Below, piece after piece: positions 20,326 to 32,860 of a DNA stretch of 64,000 bases (position 1 is its first letter; every line of letters begins with the position of its first letter). Position numbers and translations under genes: made by a program. Where the stretch lies: positions 283,786 to 347,785 of the forward strand of contig MNCI01010116.1 in NCBI GenBank assembly GCA_015680685.1. Reading direction: 5' to 3'. The notes under the pieces were generated by a model, which saw nothing but the letters and a program-made list of their open reading frames with translations, was not told where the DNA came from and made no database searches. This stretch comes from Gnetum montanum (lineage: Eukaryota; Streptophyta; Gnetopsida; Gnetales; Gnetaceae).

Positions 20326-20990
20326 TATTATCTTGTTGTGTCATACTTACAGTAATTTGGGATGTATGCTCTAAATTCCATACTGATAAAATGACAAAAA
20401 TCTAGGAGGTTGCCTTATTTATAAGGCGACTATCGGTAGTTGTTAGACAACCAAAATTATTATTTGAGTGGAGTGCTACCACAGCTCCATGAGTAATATA
20501 AGCAGTGGCAGCACCCACAGTCATGGGGGATGTCACCATAAAGGTAGCAATACCCTTACTACTAACCAGATTCATATGGGTACTATGTTCAATAGCCCAT
20601 TTCTTCATGTGACTTTTCTAGTCATGCTTCTTTCCAATACCCCTACGACTCCTACTGAATATTATAGAGCACCATCACCATGGGGGAATTCCCCATTTTC
20701 TTACTTCCCTCTTTCTCATCCTTCCACTTTTGTACCTTCATCTACATCTCCTCTTCCACCTACTCCATCTATGCAGGGTGAGAACCTAACACAATCTAGC
20801 GAAGAAATGCTACAAGGGCTGTAAACTTACAGCCAGCTCCTCAGTTGAGTGGTTCTAATGCTAAGCCATGCAAAAGACCCTTGTTTAGAACCAACAACGC
20901 CACAAAGCCCTCATAGACACCTATGGTTGTTAACCCTACTCTTACCTTCTTTGCAACATCCATCAAGCCTCCTTCAAATCAAAACACTTC
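20326..20990 (+). pseudogene. gag: Element B Gag C-terminal region (broken)
   Basis: It starts at the Gag zinc-knuckle tail (GGATATTATCTTGTTGTGTC, equivalent to A 4179-4198), continues with GMYALNS, then the Pro/Gln/Tyr-rich tail with HSHGGCH-type and PPTPSMQGE-equivalent sequence (to about 20830). Several stops are in frame. Most of Gag upstream is deleted at the junction with A's 3' LTR. Confidence 0.8.
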
Positions 20991-21780
20991 CTAGGTACAC
21001 ACCGTCATGCAGACCTATGTGGTCACCAATTGGATTAAGGTCAACCATCTTTCCAAGAAGAGATTTGATCTTGGAAGTTCCCTTATCTATTTGCAAATTG
21101 CCAGAATTGAACCTTGTAAAGCTCTTTTGGACTTAGGCTCCAGAGTTAACTTTATTTCACAAGAAATGTACAAAGCCTAAAACTTGCCTCCTTTAAAAAA
21201 GAGCAATATTAGGTTGGAATTGGAAAACCAATCCATCATTGTTCCATTGGGATTAGTTGAAAACATTGTGACCACCATATATGGGTGATTATATCCTACC
21301 AATTTCTTGGTGATCCATGTGGAGAATGCTAAGGGGGACTTCCTTATCATCATGGGGATAGCATGGCCATGTACAATTGATGCATAGTTGGGGATTTGAG
21401 ATCTCTCAAAAATTTTCAAGGAGAATGAATTTAGAAAGATTGAGAAAAAGCATGTTTCATACATCACGTATAATGACATAGGGTGCCATTGTGTGCAAAG
21501 ATTGTGGACTATAAAGAGTACATCCCTTAAAGCATGTAGTCAATGTGCTGATGTCGTGGAAATCCAATGGTGCTTATATGCAGCAGCCACTAAGTAGGAG
21601 GGCACCTAGTGGCTAATAACAAAAAGCGAGGTTAAATCGTCAGTGTGCATGGAACTAGTTGAGTGCCTCACAAGCTGTGATGTGGAGATCATGGATTAAT
21701 TGGAGTAGATTCATCACCAACTCTTTGATGAACAAGGTGAAATTAATTGGGAAGAGTTGTAGATCCTTGAGACTTTCAAG
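20991..21780 (+). pseudogene. Element B aspartic protease (broken)
   Basis: Readable blocks are IYLQIARIEPCKALLD followed by LGSRVNFIS (the catalytic DSG has become DLG), LELENQSIIVPLGLVEN and FLIIMGIAW. It then passes into the Cys-containing tail (about 21480-21600), which is longer than A's here. Stops interrupt the frame at several places. The catalytic change and stops make it inactive. Confidence 0.82.
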
Positions 21781-22550
21781 TGAGAACCCCTTGAGTTAAA
21801 GTCTTTACCAATAAGCATGAAGTATGCCTTCTTAAACAATGGTAAGCCAATCATCATCAATGTCACATTTTCTTGTGAACAAGAGAAAAATTTGCTGGAA
21901 GTTATGAATAAATGGCCAATGACCTTTTCCTGGTCATATCATGAGCTCACTGGAATAGACCCAAGGATATGCTAGCATAGAATCTATATAGCTCCATCCA
22001 TGAAACTAAAAAGACAACTACAGAGACACTTGAACCCCAAGCTCAAGTAGATCATCAAGGAGGAGATTAAACAACTCCTCAAGGTGGGGTTCATTTGTCC
22101 TATTGCAGATAGTGAGTGGATTAGCCCACTCCTTATAGTGCTAAATAAAGGAGGAAAGTGAAGGGTTTGTATTGATTTTAAGTTGTTAAAAATGGCTACA
22201 TACACATAGTACTTTCCTTTATCATTTATTGACTAAGTGGTGGATACAATCACAAGGGATTACTATTACAGCTTTTTGGATGGTTATAGTGGCTATAACC
22301 AAAGCTAGATTGCAGAAGAGGACCAAGGCAAAATGACATTCATAAGTCCCTAGGGAACTTTTGCATATAGGAAGATGCCTTTTGGCCTATGTAATGCTCC
22401 TACTACTTTCCAATGTTTGGTCCTCAACATCTTCCAATAGCAAATCAATAGCGGGGCAGAAGTCTCTATCAATGACTTCTCCACTTGTGGGGCTACTTTC
22501 GAGCAAGCTTTGGATTGTCTAGAGTAAGATGTGTGAAGACCAACCTAAGG
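21781..22550 (+). pseudogene. Element B reverse transcriptase (broken)
   Basis: Blocks equivalent to A RT can be followed: NPKLK, IADSEWISPLLIV, FLDGYSGYNQ, GTFAYRKMPFGLCNAP. The catalytic FMDD reads SINDF (first Asp to Asn). Many TAG/TGA stops are present. Beyond about 22540 the region equivalent to the RT thumb is shifted in frame. Confidence 0.85.
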
Positions 22551-23270
22551 CTCAATTAGCAAAAGAGCCATTTGATGGTCCAAGTAGGCATTATATTGGG
22601 GCATTGGATTTCAACAAAGGGGATCAAGGTAGACCCAAAAAAAGTAAGGGTCATCCAATGAATTACCAAGCAACTAGCAACTATCAAAGATGTGTGGTCA
22701 TTCCTTGGAAATACTAGTTACTATAGGCACTTCATTAAGAGCTTCTTAAAGATCACCAAACCATTGGTACAATTGACAAAGAGAGATGTGCCTTTTATTT
22801 GGACTATGGAATGTGAGCATGCATTCTAGCAACTCAAGCAGAACCTTGTAGAAACTCCCATTTATGAGCACCAGATTAGTCTAGACTATTCCATATCATG
22901 ATGGATACATCTAACTATGCCTTGGGGGCCATGCTGATTTAGATGGATGATCAAAAATGTCCATACTATATCCATTATGCTAGTAGGAGCATTGTGGGTG
23001 CATAGCTTAACTACACCACCATTGAAAAAGAGTTGATGATGGTGGTGTATGCATTAGAGAAATTCAAGCAGTAGTGTTTGTACACATGGGCTGTAGTGCT
23101 ATTTGGTTTCTCATGAATAAGCCAATGGTAAGCCCCTATGTCATATGGTGGCTAGTGATTCTTCAAGAGTTTGATCTAGCAATGGTGGATAGAAAGGAGA
23201 TCAAGAATGTGGTGGTTGATCATTTTTCTTGGTTACAATGGAACAATGAGGAGGAGGAGTGCTGACTATC
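22551..23270 (+). pseudogene. Element B RT connection and RNase H (broken)
   Basis: The region between RT and integrase that A has lost is present here, but with frame changes. FVHMGCSAIWFLMNK (conserved Asp of MDH changed to Gly), VIWWLVILQEFDLAMVDRK and VVDHFSWLQW mark the RNase H end (23074-23265). The upstream part (22690-23070) matches D 46640-47040. Confidence 0.8.
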
Positions 23271-24261
23271 AGACTAGTTTCTTGATGAACTCCTCTTTGT
23301 TGGTGCTATTACTGAACAAGTCCCTAAAGAAACCAACTGGTATGAGACCATCCTATCCTATCTTCTTAGTTAGGAGATGCCACATAGGTGGGATCATAAG
23401 AAGAAACAACAGTTTCTTCATCAAGCCAAACATTTCATGGAGATCAATGGTAACCTTTACAAGGTTTGTGTAGATGGCTTGGTATGATGGTGTGTCTTTG
23501 ATGTGGATCAACTGTGAGTCCTCCAAGATGTACACAAGGACACTTGTGGGGGCCTCTATATTGGGAGGTGAATGACCGTTAAGATCCTCATGGCAAGGTA
23601 CTATTGGCCCACACTCTTTAGGGATGTCCATTAGTTCATTTTCTCCTATGACAGATGCCAATGTGATGGGGGGATGACTGCTCCTATGGAAGGGTCCCAA
23701 CAGTGGATCCAACCACTGCATCCTTTCGCACTTTGGAGAATTGATTTTATGGGGGTCCATTAATCCCATGTATAATGGAAACACATACATAATTGTGGCT
23801 ATTGACTATTGCATGAAATGGGCAAAAGTTGTGACCATCACATATTGTACATCATCTACGATGGCTTGGTTTGTACAACAATATGTTGTAAATAGATTTG
23901 GAATGTCACATGTAGTTATTTCAAATAATGGTACACATTTCACAGGTGATAACTTTCATAAACTTATGTAGTGCTTGGGGGTCGAGCATAAATTAATAAC
24001 TCCATACCACCTTCAAGCTAACAATTAAGCCAAGATCACCAATAGGGAGATAACTAAAATACTAACTCACACTATTAGTAATGCGAAGAAGGACTAGAGT
24101 TCTAAACTCAATGATGCCCTTTGGACATATCGTTCAACATGGAAACTTCCTATAGGGTACTCTCTCTATGAGCTCATGTACAAAAAGCTTCCAACACTTC
24201 CCATCTAAGTAGAACTTCGTATACTTTCAATTGCATGTGACCTTGACTTGTACTTAAGCCT

Positions 24262-24305
24262 AACACAAAAATAAAAAATAAAAAATAAAAAAATAAAAAA
24301 AAAAG
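24262..24305 (+). repeat. A-rich microsatellite (AAAAAT units) in B integrase
   Basis: Tandem AAAAAT-type units occur inside former coding sequence and are absent from A and D at the same point, so they expanded after insertion. Confidence 0.85.
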
Positions 24306-24390
24306 ATTGATGAACCTCAACATGCTAGATAAGAATTGATTAGTGGGCTTGTCATCAAATGAAGTGCACAAGGCATACAATAAACAACAT

Positions 24391-25433
24391 TGATGAGTGG
24401 CAAGTACCCCTATGCCCAACCATACAAATCACAAGTGTTCACACATAATCTGGTTGAATTCCATGGATGGAACTAATTGTGGCATCTATATTATTAAGCA
24501 TTGATCGCAAGACGCTGTCTTCCCACTTGGACTACTAGTAGCTTTGTCACATATGATTTAGTCCAAAGTGAGGCATATGATAATTGATGTTGTTAAGTTC
24601 AGTTTACTCTTAGTGATAAACATAATTAAGAATGAAATTTAATCCTAAATCTAAGTAATAATGGTAATGAAAATCTACTCTAACCTAGAGTAATGAGCAT
24701 TTGGTTTTGTCTTACTGTACACATCTTGGGCTCATGTAACTGTTACTGGGTTACCAAGCGTTATGCTAGTGGATGAACTAAGCAATAATACTACTAGAAT
24801 TACCAAACAATTATACTTAAACACTTGAAACCATTTGTACTCATTTCGCTTTACTAATGAACAAGTGAAGTAAAATACTTGGAAATGTAAATGATTAAAC
24901 TAATAAAATAGTAAAAACAATGCTAAGTAAAATAGTAAAAACAAGTAGATGTTGCAATGATGAAAAGCAATCTTGATCTTTATTTCTAGTAATGAACTAT
25001 GCCCAAGTACACTTCACTCGAATAAAGATTTTGTACAACTACTCAACACCACACTATGGGCATTCACTTTATCACTAAAACTATGAAATGAAACTACAAG
25101 AATCTACCTAAGGATGGAATGAAACTTATGCAGATCCATGTGTCCAAGTGTTGTATTTATAGGTTGCATACATCCCGCAATATCATATCTACAATGATGT
25201 AGCATGTGTTATGATATCGAATAAATTACATCATAGATATGATATTGTTGGTGGAAAAAAATTGAATTTTTTTTCAAACAGATGTGACTTCACATCTACA
25301 ACATTGTAGATGTGACATCGCATCTACGACATAGTAGCCAATTGAGATGCACCAACAGAGATGCGCAACATCGATGTGATGTAGCATCTACATCATAGCA
25401 TCTACGATATCTCATCCAACTGATGATTCATGA
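24391..25433 (-). mobile_element. H: solo LTR of an Athila-like element
   Basis: The 1,043-bp LTR is in reverse orientation. The left end TGATGAGTGGCAAGTACCCC corresponds to LTR 3' ends of C and N3. The right end TGATGATTCATGA is a decayed form of TGATGACTCATCA seen in C. TATTTATA at 25154-25161 is the TATA box read on the minus strand, with GATATC/CATCTAC repeats to its right. The flanks AACAT (24386-24390) and AACAC (25434-25438) are a 5-bp target duplication with one mismatch. No internal sequence remains, which fits LTR-LTR recombination. Confidence 0.88.
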
Positions 25434-25765
25434 AACACCATGACCTTAAGATTAGGAAAGTTAAGGTTCAACCAAGTGATAAGGTGCTCTATTGGGACCC
25501 CATACATGTTCCTTAACGAATAAAATTTCAAATGCTATGGGAGGGTCCTTACATTATCGATGAAACCTTTCTGTATGGGGCCATGTTGATCTACCACCCT
25601 GATAGCTAGAATAAAAAATTATTAGTCAACACTCAACAAATAAACTCTTTTCATGAACAACGAGTAACCAGTGGACATAATGCCTCAATAGATGATCAAG
25701 CATGCTTAATCTTTTACATCTCCCCCTTCCAACTTAGTTGTGGGGGAGATGGCCATCCATGCTAA

Positions 25766-26882
25766 GATTTTACAAAGTGGCTCTTCAATTTTTAACTTTT
25801 TTATTTTACATTATCTTTCATACATTTTTCATATTCTTTGGTATTTTACAATTTTTTCTATATTTTGCTTTATTTGAATTTTTCATACATCCCTTTATTT
25901 TTTTAATTAGCATTAGGACTTTGGTGCCAACTATAGCTACTATCAATGGTGGTTTAAAATTTTATTGATTGTGAAGTGACGAGATTTCATTTTAGAATTT
26001 TGATGTTTACTAATGGGACATTGATTCTTTTCATGTTCCTAGGTAGTGAATCCACATCATACATCACTCCACTTAACTCTATGGTGTTTTCTCATTTTTG
26101 AAATATGAGGTTCCTTATTAATAACAACTTATAATAAACTAGTGACCTTTGTACTTTCCAAACATTGGACAAATTAAGTGGATTAACAAGGGTATGAATT
26201 CAAAGGGATATGTGACTTTTGTACCTACCTGCCATATGAGTTACATGAGTATTTCCATCGATTTCTCACCATTCCATTGTAGACCAACAAATAGGAAGCA
26301 ATGTCTTTACATGGTGTGGTTTCCATTTGAAAAAAAGTAATAAGGATGGGAATTCAAAGCATACCCCTTAGACATAATAATAGGCTACAAGCACTAGTTA
26401 TGGGGCTGGAAAGACATGTTACCCATGCTTGAATACATCCCTCTAACTAAGGTCCTTTTCACTTCTTGCTTCTCTTTTTCCTTTTCTTTTTCTTTAGGAA
26501 TGGTGAGTGGTCTATGAGAATGTTCTAGTTTCTTGGATGGTGGAATTCTCTAAAGTGTCTATGCAAAGTCACTACAAGTGGATGGTCTTGATTAAGACTA
26601 AGCAAAGAAGTTCTCAGGTCATAATTAATCACATCTTACACAAGGAACTTCATGTGGACACCATGGGGAACTCCATTTCATACTGTCTCTCATCCACCAA
26701 TTCTTTCCATAAACCACCTCATTCCCTCTTTTCATGACTGTTTCAATGGGTTCATTGGTAAATAGTTGAAATTATTTGATGAATTCTTTGGTGATTTGGT
26801 CTTTAACTATCCACAACCATTAATCATCCTTGGGGCCTACAAAATTCTTGGTTTGAGGGCATGTAAGGGCATTAAGAGCATG
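25766..26882 (+). other. Element B non-coding region, part 1
   Basis: No ORF is supported. It follows the motif TTAGTTGTGGGGGAGATGG (25735-25753). T-rich DNA, a block GTGAATCCACATCAT (about 26047), and the A-rich cassette (TCTTTACATGGTGTGG to CATACCCCTTAGACATAAT, about 26300-26376) correspond in order to A, D and N2. It ends with GGGCATTAAGAGCATG at the C insertion point. Confidence 0.65.
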
Positions 26883-27767
26883 TGATGAGCAATGAGGTAC
26901 CCCTATGCTCAACCATATGAATCACAAGCATTCATGCATGATTCGGTCAAATTCCATGGATGGGACTAGTTGTGGTATCTAGATTGTTATGCTATGATCA
27001 TAGTTCACTATCTTCCCACTTGGACTAGTGGTAGCTTAGTAAATATGGTTTAGTCCAAAGTGAGGCATATGATGTAGTCTAATTCTATTCTACTCCTAAT
27101 GATGACAAAGAGATGAATTAATTAAGCTATTCAATAATGGAAAATAAGATCTAAACTAGCCTATGTGCAACGAGTATGCACTTTTGATCATCCGTACATG
27201 GCTTCAACTTTGTGAGACTACTTCTGGGATTTCCAAGCATATGTCACTAGGTGTGCCAAATGATACATTACTAGATTACCAGGTACTTACACTTAAATGC
27301 TTGTGATTAAGGTGTACGCATTTCGCTTAATGACATGAATAGTAAATAGCAATAAATGAAAATGTTAACTAAAGGAAATAGTAAATAATTCATAATTAAA
27401 AGCAATAATAATTTAAGTGGATGTTACAATGATGGGAGTAATCTCGATCTTTATTGCCAATCATGTAACATGTCCAAGTATGTTACACTTGAACAAAGGT
27501 GCTATATGATTACAAACATCACACTACAAGGATGCACTAGGAATAATAAATCTCTAAGAAAGACTATAAAAATTGAAAACTAAAACTTTCTTCTCCACTG
27601 CCTATGACCTTTCTCAATCATGCATCCAAGTGCTATATTTATAGGCTAGGATAGAGGAGACAACATCGGATATTCAACATTGCTTTCTAGCTTTGACATT
27701 GGATACTTGACATCAGGGCTTCGACATCAGGTATATGATATTGGGGCTTGATAGATTGATGACTCAT
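26883..27767 (-). repeat. 3' LTR of C
   Basis: The 885-bp LTR runs TGATGAGCAATG to ATGACTCATCA on the plus strand. TATTTATA (27636-27643) is its TATA box on the minus strand, with GACATC/GATATT repeats between it and the LTR edge. The polypurine tract lies immediately right (27768-27778, TACCCTTACGA). It differs from the right LTR at many positions and keeps the TATA box that the right LTR has lost. Confidence 0.92.
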
Positions 27768-27935
27768 CATACCCTTACGACTGAATGAAAACTTGTGCTT
27801 GAGTCAAACAAAATGAGGAACAAGTTCTTTACAAAATATTGGGAAGGTATGGGATTATTGACTAACTTAAACAATAGACAAAATAATTGACTCTTAAATG
27901 CTAAAGTGTTGTAGTACAAAAATGGAACACAATAT

Positions 27936-30694
27936 TACAAGACAAAAACTGGGAAGCCCATGTGGTGCCTAGAGGTGGTGGCTCCTCTATTGGTTACTTC
28001 CCTTTGTTTCCAGGCTTGTGAAATTTGTAATGATCGAGCAATGCTTGCAACTTTTCTTCTTTCATCCTTGGATCGTGTACCATCCAGGGTGTTGAGCCGA
28101 TGTATGTTGGTGCTGGTATGTCCCAAGGACATGTTAGTTGTGGGAACATGTGATTAGCCTTCACATTCTAAGCCATAAATTGTTGTCGTTTCTCCTCAAA
28201 GGTCCTATCTTTTTCTCTGAGTTCATGATAATTTGTTAATCTTCTAGCTAGGTTTGAGGTGACATTCTTTTGTCCCTGGTAGTTGGCTTTAACCACTTTT
28301 AATTTTGAGTTTGCCACATGTAGCTTATGCAAAGCATCTTTCCGATCTGCAAACTCTTTCTCATACAATGCATAAGTGGTTGCTACATGCTTCTCTAGCT
28401 CGTTTTGAGGTTGACCTATTGTTGACATGGTAAGGTTGGCATATCTGAGGTTAGCCAACACCATATATTCTTTCAAATATTCTATTTGTAGGTCTATATT
28501 CTTTACTTCTACTTGGTGGACCAAGGCATAGCTATCCAGAATTGGCTACCACTCAGAATTTTATGCTAACAAGGAGCTAATGTGGGCTTTAGCCATCTAG
28601 ATCTCTTTTTTATTTATTTTCTTGTACATGCCTAGTTGGTCATGGAAGTGTTCCTTCAAATTCTCATATTTCTTGGCCTCATTCTGCCACATGTTGATTT
28701 CTATTGCTGATTTTTGTCGAATTGTGTAGACCTCCTCCATTGAGAGGGCTTTGTTTTCTCTGGCCAATCTACTAATGTCCTAGTTGACCCTCACCAATTA
28801 TTCTATTAAAGAGTGGATGCTCTCCTCTAGAATATTCTTTTACTTTTCGATTGTGGCCAACTTTGAATTCTCTGCGGTGAGCTACTTGTTTTCCTCTTGT
28901 GTGATGGTCAATGCCTTTTTGTATGCATGAGACTGTGCATCAACAGTAGAGACATTCCAGATGAATTTCTCTTTTTCTTATTCCGTAGCTACACTCTCCT
29001 CAGTTAGCTTGGTCAACTAGTCCATCCTAAATTATTCTAGCTAGTTAGGCACAATGAAATGGGCAGAATCTTGTCGTTCGACTCTCAAGGCAGCCAACTC
29101 TTATTGTAATCTTTGTACTTTTGCTTCTGCATGTTCTGCCCTGACTTTAGCCATGATCAACTTTCCTTTAGTGGCTATGAGATCTGATTGTGCTATAATG
29201 ACATCACTGGGGATGCTAAACAAAGTAGTTATCACTTACCTTATTTGCAGTAGTCGGTCCAATACATCCTCATGCACCATAGGAGTCATTGAAGTCTCGA
29301 CTAGCATCTATGCATCTTTGGTCCCAGTAAGATCTATTGGGGGTACAATAGGCACATTAAATGATTCTTTAATATGGTTTGTGATTTCTTTTGCTACACT
29401 TGCCACGTCCTCATGTTGTATTATCACAACTATGGCACCTTCTTTAGTTTCAAGCATCACCTGGAAGGATGTAGCATTCCTAGAGGTTTGCTTGGACCAT
29501 TTGGATCCTTCTCCTGATTGTAACGAGATCTCCCCCCTTGTTGGATCAGTTGAAATAGTGGGCTGTAAAACATCATTAATGACTCTGAAGAGATTGGGCT
29601 CATCCCTGCTTCCCTAATTTACAACTTCAGCGATTTTCTGTAAATGGCTCATTGAGGGCCTGTAATCTTGCAGTGGCAGCGGTGGTGGAGCTTGTGTTTT
29701 TGGGCACTATTTAGGCTCACATTATGTTTCTGCTTCTGGCTCTACTTCCTTCTCTAGTTCTTGGTCTTCATCAAGATCTTTTCTTGGTACCGCAGGTTTA
29801 AGGAGTTCGACAAAGGAGGTGTTCTAAGCCTTCCTGGGGATATCATCCATATATCCTAGGATTCTAGCATGTGTGCATAACCTTGTAATTAGGCAAGCAA
29901 ATGGGAGTGTTGGTTTTCTTACCTTTTTCTCTTAGAACTGCTATTGAATTTCAATGAAGTAGAATTGGGGAAGATTGGCTGCAAATTTGCCATTAAGATA
30001 ATACTTTCCCTAGTTGCATATGTTGAAATTTGGTTGAGCCCTTTGGTGGGAAATAGGTGGTATGTCCTGATCTTAAAGTATGTCCTCTCTTCCAGAGTTG
30101 GTTCATTATATGTTTTATCCTCTTTATTGTATGCCAATTTTAGCCACAGTTTTTTGGTATCGAGGTTAGATCTGGTGGACATATGGGCTACTTTAGCCCC
30201 TTTGTTCGGTAAATTCAGAGTTGCAGCAATTGCCTTGATTGAAAAAGAGACATTAACCCCACAAATGTTGATGGTGGTGTCCTCATCATTTTTGTGCCAG
30301 AATTGATGAGTCTCACCAAGGTATCACTCATCATTGTTCGAAAGAATGGGCCACAAGGGTAACATCTTAATTTGAATTCTAACCGCTTTTGGAGTAAACT
30401 CCATAAATGGTCAAAAATTCATTTCCATGATGATCGAGGTCAATGTGGACTTTTCTAGAATGGCCATGAGGTAATCAGGGGGCAACGTGAGATGTTGTCC
30501 CTGCACAGGAGTTGGTGATTCTACGACCTCTCTTTGGACTGATTGTCCAGTAGCAAGAGCCTCTTGGTGGATGCTAAAAGATTGGGCTTTCTGCTCTTGA
30601 TGTTCTACATATTCATCTTGTTGGCCTTGGCCACCTTGTGGATGCTTAACTACTCTCTGCAAAGGTTCTCCTTGTGCACCTCTTTTTGGACCAT
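27936..30694 (-). pseudogene. Element C 3' ORF: plant-transposon-domain plus coiled-coil protein (broken)
   Basis: It is a homologue of A's 3' ORF. The ATG (30692-30694) follows a splice-acceptor-like GATTATAG. The Gln/Pro-rich N-terminus (RGAQGEPLQR...) is followed by the domain block KLWLKLAYNKEDK...YHLFPTKGLNQISTYATRE (about 29990-30180), then coiled coil with LKEYMVLANLRYANLTMSTIG (28400-28470), nearly the same as A's EYMELANLRYANLAMLTTG, and the C-terminal LTCPWDIPAPTYIGS-like block. Stops and frame changes occur throughout. Length is about 920 codons. The exact stop is uncertain. Confidence 0.72.
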
Positions 30695-31490
30695 CTATAA
30701 TCAAGCAAAGACCAAGTGTTACTAAGGTTGTATTTTTTATCATTAATTAGTTTATACCTTACTTGTTACCTTAGTTCATATGACTACAGAGTTAGAAAAA
30801 TTTTCAAGAAGAATCCCAAAAAAATGTTTATCATCTTTTATGACCCATCACAATTGGTTCCATTTTTCCTATGTTTGGCTTATAATGATGATTATGGTTC
30901 CTTAGGTGGAAAAATTAAGGTTTGTGGCATTAATACGATTGATTATTTATTATAACACCTAAAGTTTGTAACACTCTTACCCTTATAATACCTTCCAGGT
31001 GATAGCAAATTATTACCAATTAGAATAAGTTTTCCACATGAGCACCTTGTTTTCCCTATGCGTGCTTATAATGATGATTATGGTTCCGTAGGTGGAAAAA
31101 TTAAGGTTTTTAGCATTAATACGATTGATTATTCATGATAATGTCTAAAGTTTTTAACACTCTTACCCTTATAATACCTTCTGGGCTATATCAAATTATC
31201 ATCAATTAGAATAAGTTTTCCATGCGTGCATCCCTCCCATGACTAACTTGAACACTTTAGGTTTAGGTAGGTTCAAATGGCATAGAAATTAGAGTTGTAG
31301 AGAGCCAAATATCACAAGTGGAAAGTGTGCAGAGCTCTTAAGTTGTTAGAGAATAACTCTCCTAGCTGTGAAAGATGAAAATGAAGTTTGGACACCGCGA
31401 GGGTCATATATATAGTTTGTATGTGACTCGACATCATGTATGTGACGTCGTGTCAGACCCAACATTGGGTAGTCGATGTCGGGGTCCATG
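30695..31490 (-). promoter_or_regulatory. Element C internal promoter-like module and candidate intron
   Basis: On the minus strand, GACATC/GACGTC palindromic repeats (31425-31480) are followed by TATATATA (31407-31414), then a polypurine-like TTAGTCATGGGAGGG (about 31222-31238) and finally GATTATAG|ATG at 30694. This is the order found in A, B and D. The repeats are of the same GACATC kind as in C's own LTR. The 30720-31200 stretch contains an imperfect tandem duplication (GGTGGAAAAATTAAGGTT at about 30904 and 31091). Confidence 0.5.
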
Positions 31491-32860
31491 AATATTCACA
31501 AAATGGGATAGCTAAGTATGGGAATTGAAGCTTTGTGATTGGTTGGAAGGTTTGAGGTTAGGTTTATAGCTCTAGGTAAGTGGAAAATTAGTTTGAGGCG
31601 CTGAAAGTGTGATAAGGTGGAGTCGTTGATGTGAAAAGCACTCGAATGAGCAAGAAAAGGGGCATTGAAATTGAGGTTGTGGATGAATCAATTACAAAAT
31701 AAGGAAAATGACAAAATATAACAATTGAGCACTTGGAAGGTGAAGAATGATGTGGTTGTGTCAAACAAGTATAAGTCACAAAAGTTACCCAAGTGGGTCC
31801 TCCCCAAAGTAGGCTCTAGCCTATGATGCCCTTATGTAACCACACCTAAAAATGTTCGTAGGCACTAAAGGGGTTGAATGCAATGCATACCTGTGAAACA
31901 AAACACACATGTTAAAACCACCAAATTGAGATAATAACTCTATGTTACATAAAACCATAAGTTATGATCACTCGGACAACGAGATGAAATGGATTGTAAA
32001 AAGGATTACAGAAATTGGGACATAAGGTGTCTTACCATGGGCACAATAAAACCTTATGTGTTATTAATGGTTAAAGAATCATGAATCCTTGTTTCCAAGA
32101 TTCAAACCAGGTCCACACCACATTGTAGTGACATTGCATTGCTTCATCCCATTGGTGGACAACAATAAGACTATCATAGTTGCAAGGAGTAACATTACTT
32201 GGCATTTTGTCCAAGGGAGGAGCTTTATTTATGGCACACACATTTTTTTTCTTTTTCACTCTTTTTTTTTTCAATTCCAAGAGCCTACCAACCTTCAGGC
32301 ATGGGTACATGTCTTTCCAGTGGGACTTGAAAAAATTTATTCAATGCCATTTTAGGTTATCCTTACTCCCATTTTTTGTTAGATCTACAAGGATATGGTT
32401 ACAACATCAGCAACATGATAGGACATTCAAAAGTGGCCAAAGAGAATCTACAAATCCTCTTGATGTCATACCCTTCAGATTTTGCCTTGGTTTTGCACTC
32501 TTCTATTTGGACATAATGATTATGAAGTTATTATTAGGTTGGATGATGGAAAATATTATCATTATGACTAGGGAAAGAACCTCTTATTAATGAAATGGGT
32601 GGATGGATGTCATGGTCTCAATGTTTGAATAATTAGTTCCTTATGACTTGACAACATAGAGAAAACCTCACCTCAATGAGGTACATGATTGTTTTATTCA
32701 TAACTGAGATGACATAACAAAGAAATGAAAACAACAACTAGAAAAAATTAGAAGAAATAGGAAAAATTAGATCAAGAAATAGGAAAATGATGAAAAATTG
32801 TAAAACAAAAAGATGAAAAATACTGAAGAATCTTGAAGATTAGAATGGGAGATGATCCCC
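31491..32860 (-). other. Element C non-coding region
   Basis: No ORF is supported. Conserved blocks seen on the minus strand: TGGGGAGGACCCACTTGGG (31790-31808), the A-rich cassette with AAAGCTCCTCCCTTGGAC (about 32195-32300), T-rich DNA (32720-32830) and, at the gag side, TAGTTATGGGGATCATCTCC (about 32848-32867), the counterpart of the post-integrase polypurine-like motif. Confidence 0.55.

Larger units (their letters stand above)
23271..25765 (+). pseudogene. Element B integrase (broken, split by solo LTR H)
   Basis: The zinc region (about 23520-23680) and core follow RNase H. The first catalytic motif RIDFMG is intact at about 23735, the second reads ISNNGTHF (Asp to Asn), and the third is damaged by a stop and a Lys. 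An A-rich microsatellite (24262-24305) replaces the sequence equivalent to A 14570-14590. The LTR H interrupts codons equivalent to NKKRHDRR. Coding resumes at 25434 with KIRKVKVQ, DKVLYWDP and WEGPYII, ending FYISPFQLSCGGDGHPC then TAA at 25763-25765. Confidence 0.85.

Noticed and set aside
29054-29617. 187-codon plus-strand open frame
   Set aside because: It is the antisense shadow of C's coiled-coil 3' ORF, which runs on the minus strand and matches A's protein.
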